Positions 1-5,076 of a DNA stretch of 5,076 nucleotides are shown piece after piece (positions within the stretch are counted from its first letter, which is position 1; the number at the start of each line of letters is the position of its first letter). The notes below the pieces were generated by a model that worked only from the letters and a program-made list of their open reading frames with translations, searched no databases and was not told where the DNA came from. A program made the position numbers and the translations under genes. The DNA is from Burkholderiales bacterium (lineage in GTDB: Bacteria; Pseudomonadota; Gammaproteobacteria; Burkholderiales; Burkholderiaceae_C), in the NCBI GenBank assembly GCA_028869035.1, contig JAGWTL010000230.1:1-5076 (forward strand). Reading direction: 5' to 3'.

Positions 1-264
1 AAGATCCACCGCGTTGAAGACTGGGGCCGTCGTCAGATGGTCTACATGATCAACAAGCTGGCCAAGGCCCATTACCTGTGTCTGAACATCGAGGCCGACC
101 AGGCCGTGATGGCTGAACTGGAGCACGCCTTCAAGTTCAACGACGCCGTGCTGCGTCACCTGACGGTTCTGAAGAAGAAGGCCGACACCGGCCCGTCTTC
201 CATGATGAAGACCGTCGAGCGTGAAGACGCCCGCAAGGCCCAGCAGGCTGAATTCCAGGCCTGA
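1..264 (+). CDS. rpsF: 30S ribosomal protein S6, 3' part (5' end outside window)
   Basis: S6 is a primary component of the 30S platform, where it forms a heterodimer with S18 on 16S rRNA. The reading frame is open from base 1, so the start lies upstream. 87 residues are visible, ending at a TGA. They begin KIHRVEDWGRRQM, which matches the conserved KIHRLEDWGRRQL of E. coli S6 at about residue 35, so roughly 34 N-terminal residues are missing. NKLAKAHYLCLNIEA and FKFNDAVLRH are further S6 hallmarks. The tail ends EDARKAQQAEFQA and lacks the Glu-Glu end that RimK extends in E. coli, so that modification is not supported here. It is the first visible gene of the rpsF-priB-rpsR-rplI operon; priB begins 12 nt after its stop. 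Any S6:S18-binding leader RNA would lie outside the window. Identification is near certain. Confidence 0.97.
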   Translation, partial: KIHRVEDWGRRQMVYMINKLAKAHYLCLNIEADQAVMAELEHAFKFNDAVLRHLTVLKKKADTGPSSMMKTVEREDARKAQQAEFQA

Positions 265-270
265 CCGTTA

Positions 271-277
271 AAAGGAG
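271..277 (+). promoter_or_regulatory. Shine-Dalgarno sequence abutting the priB GTG start
   Basis: AAAGGAG is a strong anti-16S match, but its last G is also the first base of the GTG start codon at 277, so there is no spacer. In the same frame the rpsF TGA (262-264) lies 12 nt upstream, and no ATG, GTG or TTG sits 5-9 nt downstream of the motif. The GTG is therefore the only reasonable start that keeps the first beta strand of PriB. Coupling to rpsF termination is an inference. Confidence 0.55.
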
Positions 278-576
278 TGAACCCCGGCGCCAACCAGCTG
301 GACCTGAATGCTTCGATCGCAGAGCTGAGTGCCATGCGATACACCCCGGCCGGCGTGCCGGCCCTGGACCTGAGGCTCGAACACGAGTCGATGCGCCAGG
401 AAGCAGGACAGGAACGGCAGGTGAAAGCCAGCGCCAAGGCGGTTGCCTTTGGCGCCCTGGCCGAGCGGCTTGCGAAGCAGGCGGTCGGCAGCAGCTGGAG
501 GTTCCAAGGCTTTGTCGCCACTCCCCGCAACGGCAAGAACCTGGTGTTCCACATCCAAGATTTCAGTCAAGATTAA
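277..576 (+). CDS. priB: Primosomal replication protein N (PriB)
   Basis: PriB is a small dimeric single-stranded-DNA-binding protein with an OB fold. It bridges PriA and DnaT during restart of stalled forks in enterobacteria; in some other lineages it acts with PriA alone. The protein has 99 residues (E. coli 104). Visible family features are the first strand NQLDLNASIAE, the RYTPAGVPALDLRLEHES segment (E. coli: KVSPSGIPHCQFVLEHRS) and the C-terminal strands GSSWRFQGFVATPR and LVFHIQDF. Divergence from E. coli is strong in the middle, as expected for beta-proteobacterial PriB. The GTG start at 277 was chosen because the frame is closed by a TGA at 262 and the next Met (334) would delete the first strand. 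It lies between rpsF and rpsR, the canonical location, and ends 12 nt before rpsR. The cramped ribosome-binding site is the only oddity. Confidence 0.93.
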   Translation: MNPGANQLDLNASIAELSAMRYTPAGVPALDLRLEHESMRQEAGQERQVKASAKAVAFGALAERLAKQAVGSSWRFQGFVATPRNGKNLVFHIQDFSQD

Positions 577-588
577 ACAGGAGGCCCC

Positions 589-870
589 ATGGCCACGTTC
601 AAGAAGTTCAACAAAGACAAGCGTCCCAAGCGCAACACCCAGTCGCTGCTGTTCAAGCGCAAGCGCTTCTGCCGCTTCACCGTCGCTGGCGTCGAGGAAA
701 TCGACTACAAGGACATCGACACGCTGCGTGATTTCGTCGCCGAAAACGGCAAGATCATCCCGGCTCGCCTGACCGGCACCCGCGCGATCTACCAGCGCCA
801 GCTCAACACCGCCATCAAGCGCGCGCGTTTCCTCGCGCTGCTGCCCTACAGCGACCAGCACAAGATCTAA
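589..870 (+). CDS. rpsR: 30S ribosomal protein S18
   Basis: S18 binds the 30S platform together with S6. The 93-residue product carries the family core almost unchanged: KRFCRFTVAGVEEIDYKD at about residues 25-42, then GKIIPARLTGTRAIYQRQL and the basic helix AIKRARFLALLPY. Compared with the 75-residue E. coli protein it has about 18 extra N-terminal residues rich in Lys and Arg (MATFKKFNKDKRPKRN...), which is usual for beta-proteobacterial S18 as I recall it. There is a single cysteine, Cys28, so this is not the zinc-ribbon (C+) form. The ATG is preceded by AGGAGG at 579-584 with a 4-nt spacer, a strong ribosome-binding site. It lies 12 nt after priB and 11 nt before rplI, so co-transcription is expected. 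Confidence 0.97.
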   Translation: MATFKKFNKDKRPKRNTQSLLFKRKRFCRFTVAGVEEIDYKDIDTLRDFVAENGKIIPARLTGTRAIYQRQLNTAIKRARFLALLPYSDQHKI

Positions 871-881
871 GGAGTAGAGCC

Positions 882-1334
882 ATGCAAATCATTCTGCTCG
901 ACAAGGTCGTGAACCTCGGCAACCTCGGCGAAATCGTCAAGGTCAAGGACGGCTACGCCCGCAACTTCCTGATCCCCTCGGGCCGCGCCCGTCGCGCCAC
1001 CGAAGCCGCCAAGAAGGACTTCGAAGCCCGCCGCGCCGAACTGGAAAAGGCCGCTGCCGCCAAGCTGGCTGAGTCCCAGGCACTGGGCGAGAAGCTGGCC
1101 GGCACCACCCTCAAGCTGACCCAGAAGGCCGGCGTGGACGGTCGCCTGTTCGGTTCCGTCACCAACTTCGACATCGCCGAAGAACTGGTCAAGACTGGCT
1201 ACAAAGTGAGCAAGGCCCAGGTGCGCATGCCCAACGGCCCGATCAAGATGGTCGGCGACAGCACCGTCAGCGTGGCCCTGCACACGGACGTGGTCGTCGA
1301 GATCAACGTCTCGGTGTACGGCGAAACCGCCTGA
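882..1334 (+). CDS. rplI: 50S ribosomal protein L9
   Basis: L9 binds 23S rRNA near the base of the L1 stalk. Its extended C-terminal domain reaches toward a neighbouring ribosome and helps limit frameshifting. The product has 150 residues (E. coli 149), so it is full length. The N-terminal domain holds the L9 signature at residues 13-40: G13, G16, V19/V21, G24-Y25, N28-F29-L30, P32 and G34. It is followed by the long Ala/Lys/Glu-rich connecting helix (about residues 41-75) and a C-terminal domain containing GRLFGSVTNFDIAEEL. The ATG has GGAG at 871-874 with a 7-nt spacer, directly after the rpsR stop. It is the last gene of the ribosomal block; a strong terminator begins 16 nt after its stop. 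Confidence 0.97.
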   Translation: MQIILLDKVVNLGNLGEIVKVKDGYARNFLIPSGRARRATEAAKKDFEARRAELEKAAAAKLAESQALGEKLAGTTLKLTQKAGVDGRLFGSVTNFDIAEELVKTGYKVSKAQVRMPNGPIKMVGDSTVSVALHTDVVVEINVSVYGETA

Positions 1335-1350
1335 TCCGGTTGATCCCCTG

Positions 1351-1384
1351 AAAGCCGCCGGGCCCTGGCCCAGGCGGCTTTTTT
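1351..1384 (+). terminator. Intrinsic terminator of the rpsF-priB-rpsR-rplI operon
   Basis: A 9-bp GC-rich stem pairs AAAGCCGCC (1351-1359) with GGCGGCTTT (1373-1381). It is extended by an inner GGGC/GCCC stem (1360-1363 with 1368-1371) around a CCTG loop, with one unpaired A at 1372. A run of six T follows (1379-1384), partly overlapping the stem. The position directly after rplI fits rho-independent termination, so dnaB probably depends at least partly on its own promoter. Confidence 0.9.
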
Positions 1385-1403
1385 CATGGCGACGCGGAAA
1401 AAC

Positions 1404-1455
1404 TTATCCTCGCAAGTACACAGCCTGCCCACAGTTATTCAGAGGGTTGTCCACA
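1404..1455 (+). promoter_or_regulatory. Cluster of imperfect DnaA-box-like 9-mers upstream of dnaB
   Basis: Three same-orientation 9-mers resemble the DnaA box TTATNCACA: TTATCCTCG at 1404 (two mismatches), TTATTCAGA at 1435 (one) and TTGTCCACA at 1447 (one). A weaker CTGCCCACA lies at 1425. The last two strong ones start 12 bp apart. They lie 64-115 bp before the dnaB ATG, between the rplI terminator and the candidate dnaB promoter. The matches are visible in the sequence; binding by DnaA is inference, and none is a perfect consensus. Confidence 0.35.
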
Positions 1456-1464
1456 GCATTTCAC

Positions 1465-1493
1465 TCGACGCTGGGCCTGCGGCGTCGTAGGAT
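1465..1493 (+). promoter_or_regulatory. Candidate sigma-70-type promoter of dnaB
   Basis: TCGACG (1465-1470, four of six match TTGACA) and TAGGAT (1488-1493, four of six match TATAAT) are separated by 17 bp. The start would fall around 1500, just before the ribosome-binding site, giving a very short leader. The spacer contains an inverted repeat, CGACGC (1466-1471) with GCGTCG (1482-1487). A promoter is expected here because a terminator closes the upstream operon, but these hexamers are weak and other positions are possible. Confidence 0.3.
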
Positions 1494-1518
1494 AGAAAAC
1501 CAGAAGGAACACCACCGA

Positions 1519-2931
<1,413 letters not shown>

Positions 2932-2949
2932 TCCGTCGCGTTAATGAAC

Positions 2950-2973
2950 AAGGGGCCCTCGGGCCCCTTTTTT
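2950..2973 (+). terminator. Intrinsic terminator of dnaB
   Basis: An 8-bp stem pairs AAGGGGCC (2950-2957) with GGCCCCTT (2962-2969) around a CTCG loop, followed by a run of six T (2968-2973). It lies 18 nt after the dnaB stop, in the 66-bp gap between convergent stop codons. Read on the minus strand the hairpin is followed by TTGTTCATT, a poorer T tract, so a role for the opposing PhoH gene is possible but weaker. Confidence 0.88.
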
Positions 2974-2997
2974 GTTGGTGTGTCGGACCCGCAAGGT

Positions 2998-4680
2998 TTA
3001 GAGCACTTCGCTCGCGAAATCCGCCAGCCGTGAACGCTCGCCGCGCGCCAGCGTGATGTGGCCGCCGTGCGGCCAGCCCTTGAACTTGTCGACCGCAAAG
3101 GTCAGGCCCGATGAGCCTTCGGTCAGGTAGGGTGTGTCGATCTGCGCCAGGTTGCCCATGCAGATGATCTTGGTGCCCGGGCCGGCGCGCGTGATCAGGG
3201 TCTTCATCTGCTTGGGTGTGAGGTTCTGCGCCTCGTCGATGATGACGTACTTGCTCATGAAGGTGCGCCCGCGCATGAAGTTCATGCTCTTGATCTTGAT
3301 GCGGCTGCGGATCAGCTCGGACGTGGCCGCGCGCCCCCATTCACCGGCGCCGGTGTCGGTCTTGGAGAGCACCTCGAGGTTGTCGTCCAGGGCGCCCATC
3401 CAGGGGCCCATTTTCTCCTCCTCGGTGCCGGGCAGGAAACCGATGTCCTCGCCCACGCTCACGGTGGCGCGGGTCACGATGATCTCGGTGTAGCGGCGGT
3501 CGTCCAGCACCTGGGTCAGGCCGGCGGCCAGGGCCATCAGGGTCTTGCCGGTGCCGGCTGTACCGGTCAGGGTGACGAAGTCCACTTCCGGGTCCATCAG
3601 CAGGTTCATGGCGAAGTTCTGCTCGCGGTTGCGCGTGGCGATGCCCCAGACGGCATGCTTGAGGTGGGTGTAGTCCTTGAGCGTTTTGAGCACAGCGCTT
3701 TTGCCCCGGATTTCGGTGACGCGCGCGTAGAAATTGGGCTCTCCCGGCGCCTCGAAGTAGACGAACTGGTTGATCAGCAGGCTGGGCACAACGGGCCCGG
3801 TGATGCGGTAGTAGGTGTGCGGACCCTGTTGCCAGCTCTCCACGCTCTGGCCCTCGGTGGTCCAGAAGTCGGGTGGCAGCGCCAGCGAGCCGGAGTAGAG
3901 CAGGTCGCCGTCTTCCAGCGTCTTGTCGTTCTGGTAGTCGTCGGTGGCCAGGCTCAGGGCGCGCGCCTTGACGCGCATATTGATGTCCTTGGACACCAGC
4001 ACCACCTCGCGCGGCGCGTACTGCACCCGCAGCGCCTCCACCACGCCCAGGATCTGGTTGTCGGCCTTGCCCTGGGGCAGGCTGGTGGGCAGGGTGTAGT
4101 TGAGCGGTTGCGTCTGGAAGAAGAGCTTGCCGCCGGCTTCTCGGTGGCCCGTGCTGTCGAGCTTCAGTCCGGTGGTGATGTCGGCGCCCTGGGCACCGGC
4201 CAGGGCGTCCAGCGTGCGGCTGGTCTGGCGCGCATTGCGCGCCACTTCCGTCATGCCCTTTTTATGGCCGTCGAGTTCCTCCAGCACGATCATGGGCAGG
4301 AAGATGTCGTGTTCCTCGAAGCGGAACAGGCACATGGGGTCGTGCAGCAGTACATTGGTGTCGAGCACAAAGAGCTTGCTCGGGCCTGTGGGCGTGATCC
4401 GTTTGGGGCGGACCCTGGCCTGCGGCTGGTTGATCGCTGCGGCCGGGCGGGCCGGCTGGCGCAGGCTCACCACGGGCGCGGCGGGAGGGGCCAGGGCTTC
4501 AGCCCCCAGGCCACCACCGTGTTCGAACATATCGCGGGCTTGCGTTTTGTCTGCGGGTTCCGGGCCGTCAAAGGACGCCGACGTCTTGCGGCCGCTGCGT
4601 GGTTTGCCACGGGCCGGGGCTTCGAAGGCTTCAGGGGAGAGGAGGGCGGCGCGTTTGGTGGGGGCGGGGGGCAGGGGCAT
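2998..4680 (-). CDS. PIN domain-PhoH domain fusion ATPase (YlaK/PhoH2-like)
   Basis: This PhoH-family protein joins an N-terminal PIN nuclease-like domain to a P-loop ATPase. Characterised relatives such as mycobacterial PhoH2 act as ATP-dependent RNA helicase/ribonucleases; its RNA role here is inferred. The product has 560 residues from the chosen start. Residues 1-100 are Pro/Ala-rich and probably disordered. PIN follows, about 102-240: FVLDTNVLLHDP (Asp107), VLEELDGHKKG (Glu134/135), KADNQIL (Asp207) and SKDINMR (Asp232), so the acidic set looks intact. The PhoH ATPase covers about 350-560: Walker A GTAGTGKT (373-380, Lys379), GEDIGFLPGTEEEKMGPWM, Walker B YVIIDEAQNL (Asp482, Glu483), GNLAQIDTPYL and GERSRLADFAS. 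The start is the first ATG in the frame, at 4680. A TTG at 4779 would extend it 33 residues but would place a terminator hairpin inside the gene. No clear ribosome-binding site precedes 4680, so the start is uncertain. Classical phoH is a single-domain gene, so no symbol is given. Confidence 0.92.
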   Translation of the reverse strand: MPLPPAPTKRAALLSPEAFEAPARGKPRSGRKTSASFDGPEPADKTQARDMFEHGGGLGAEALAPPAAPVVSLRQPARPAAAINQPQARVRPKRITPTGPSKLFVLDTNVLLHDPMCLFRFEEHDIFLPMIVLEELDGHKKGMTEVARNARQTSRTLDALAGAQGADITTGLKLDSTGHREAGGKLFFQTQPLNYTLPTSLPQGKADNQILGVVEALRVQYAPREVVLVSKDINMRVKARALSLATDDYQNDKTLEDGDLLYSGSLALPPDFWTTEGQSVESWQQGPHTYYRITGPVVPSLLINQFVYFEAPGEPNFYARVTEIRGKSAVLKTLKDYTHLKHAVWGIATRNREQNFAMNLLMDPEVDFVTLTGTAGTGKTLMALAAGLTQVLDDRRYTEIIVTRATVSVGEDIGFLPGTEEEKMGPWMGALDDNLEVLSKTDTGAGEWGRAATSELIRSRIKIKSMNFMRGRTFMSKYVIIDEAQNLTPKQMKTLITRAGPGTKIICMGNLAQIDTPYLTEGSSGLTFAVDKFKGWPHGGHITLARGERSRLADFASEVL

Positions 4681-4721
4681 GTGGGTATGGGCAGGAAGAG
4701 TGTGGGACAGATGCCATGCGG

Positions 4722-4758
4722 AAAACAAAAAAGCCGCCCGGTAAACCTGGGCGGCTTT
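4722..4758 (-). terminator. Intrinsic terminator downstream of the peroxiredoxin gene
   Basis: A perfect 10-bp stem pairs AAAGCCGCCC (4730-4739) with GGGCGGCTTT (4749-4758) around a 9-nt loop that can itself form two G-C pairs. Read on the minus strand it is followed by TTTTTTGTTTT, a strong T tract. It therefore fits a terminator for the minus-strand bcp-like gene, about 105 nt after its stop. It also lies about 50 nt upstream of the PhoH ATG on the same strand, so it could attenuate read-through into that gene. On the plus strand the T tract is weaker (TTTGTTT). Confidence 0.82.
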
Positions 4759-4782
4759 GTTTGGCGTGAGCGGTTGCAAACC

Positions 4783-4818
4783 TCAACGGCATGAATTCAT
4801 TATGCATGAGCCGTTTGA
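4783..4818. repeat. Imperfect inverted repeat with AT-rich palindromic centre
   Basis: TCAACGGC (4783-4790) faces GCCGTTTGA (4810-4818), complementary apart from one extra T. The 19-nt centre holds the perfect palindrome ATGAATTCAT (4791-4800) and ATGCAT (4802-4807). It lies in the non-coding gap between the peroxiredoxin stop and the terminator. The AT-rich centre stands out from the GC-rich surroundings. It could be an operator or part of a promoter, but no function is shown. Confidence 0.4.
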
Positions 4819-4828
4819 AAGTACATGC

Positions 4829-4852
4829 CCCTGTTGCTCAAAAGCATCAGGG
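4829..4852 (-). other. Stem-loop just after the peroxiredoxin stop codon
   Basis: CCCTGTTGCT (4829-4838) can pair with AGCATCAGGG (4843-4852) around a CAAA loop, with one T-T mismatch. Read on the minus strand it begins 10 nt after the bcp stop codon. It has no T run after it, so it is not a convincing terminator on its own; a 3'-end stabilising hairpin is possible. Confidence 0.4.
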
Positions 4853-4862
4853 CCGACCAAAC

Positions 4863-5076
4863 TCAGGCGGTAGCGGCTGCGGCGGCTTTCTTCAGGGTCT
4901 TGACAGCCTTGAGGACCTCGTCCACGTGGCCGGGGACCTTGAGGCCGCGCCATTCCTGCTTGAGGATACCGTCGGCGCCGATCAGGAAGGTGCTGCGCTC
5001 GATGCCCTTGACCTTCTTGCCGTACATGATCTTGTTCTTGACCACGCCGAACATGTGGCACATCTTTTCTTCGGTG
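4863..5076 (-). CDS. bcp: Thioredoxin-dependent thiol peroxidase, Bcp/PrxQ type, 3' part
   Basis: Bcp/PrxQ peroxiredoxins reduce hydrogen peroxide and organic hydroperoxides with electrons from thioredoxin, in the cytoplasm. The frame is open to the right edge, so the N-terminal half, with the peroxidatic cysteine, is outside the window. 70 C-terminal residues remain, starting TEEKMCHMFGV and continuing NKIMYGKKVKGIERSTFLIGADG, then LKQEWRGLKVPGHVDEVLKAVKTL. The pattern MYGK..-GI.RS(T/S)FLI.ADG matches the C-terminal part of E. coli Bcp (FMGKTYDGIHRISFLIDADG). The end is an Ala-rich tail (KKAAAAATA) that looks lineage-specific. The internal Met at 5063 is not the start, since family homology runs past it. 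It is followed on the same strand by the PIN-PhoH gene after about 180 bp containing a terminator, so co-transcription is doubtful. Confidence 0.9.
   Translation of the reverse strand, partial: TEEKMCHMFGVVKNKIMYGKKVKGIERSTFLIGADGILKQEWRGLKVPGHVDEVLKAVKTLKKAAAAATA

Noticed and set aside
443..772. Open frame overlapping priB and rpsR in another frame
   Set aside because: Its product is Ser/Arg/Ala-rich low complexity and it overlaps two well-supported genes, so it is a shadow frame.
1447..1518. In-frame TTG extension of dnaB by 24 codons
   Set aside because: The ATG at 1519 gives the normal family length and has a ribosome-binding site. The extension would be translated from the DnaA-box-like and promoter region.
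4681..4779. N-terminal extension of PIN-PhoH from a TTG at 4779
   Set aside because: It would encode the terminator hairpin, the TTG has only a GAGG directly adjacent to it, and the extra residues do not resemble the family. ATG 4680 is the first ATG in the frame.
3655..4794. Long open frame (379 codons) on the plus strand opposite the PIN-PhoH gene
   Set aside because: It is antisense to a clearly conserved protein, has low-complexity Gly/Arg/Val composition and no recognisable domain, and it runs through the terminator hairpin at 4722-4758.
4799..4827. Minus-strand promoter for PIN-PhoH with -10 CATAAT
   Set aside because: No -35-like hexamer lies at 16-18 bp, and transcription from it would meet the strong terminator before the gene, so it is not listed as a promoter.

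Overview
This is a dense, GC-rich stretch of bacterial core genome. Gene order and protein sequences point to a betaproteobacterium, most likely Burkholderiales and probably Comamonadaceae-like. That placement is inferred from remembered family resemblance and was not searched. No transposase, integrase, CRISPR array, tRNA or rRNA gene is visible, and base composition gives no sign of recent transfer.

Left block, plus strand, 1-1384: the end of rpsF (ribosomal protein S6), then priB (primosomal protein N), rpsR (S18) and rplI (L9). Gaps are only 11-12 nt and a strong intrinsic terminator closes the block. This is the classic S6-PriB-S18-L9 operon, which joins three ribosomal proteins to a replication-restart factor. 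S6 and S18 pair on the 30S platform, and L9 sits on the 50S near the L1 stalk.

Middle block, plus strand, 1385-2973: a leader of about 134 bp, then dnaB, the replicative helicase, complete and without an intein, and its own terminator. The leader holds several imperfect DnaA-box-like 9-mers and a weak candidate promoter. Two genes of the primosome/replisome pathway (priB, dnaB) therefore lie about 1 kb apart.

Right block, minus strand, 2998-5076: the genes are transcribed toward dnaB. First comes the 3' part of a Bcp/PrxQ-type thiol peroxidase gene whose start lies beyond the right edge. After a gap of about 180 bp, containing a strong terminator hairpin and weaker inverted repeats, comes a complete gene for a PIN-PhoH fusion ATPase. 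Its 3' end converges on dnaB with 66 bp between the stop codons.

I find no previously undescribed system. The points most worth a second look are regulatory: the Shine-Dalgarno sequence running into the priB GTG start, the DnaA-box-like cluster before dnaB, and the terminator hairpin just upstream of the PhoH start codon.
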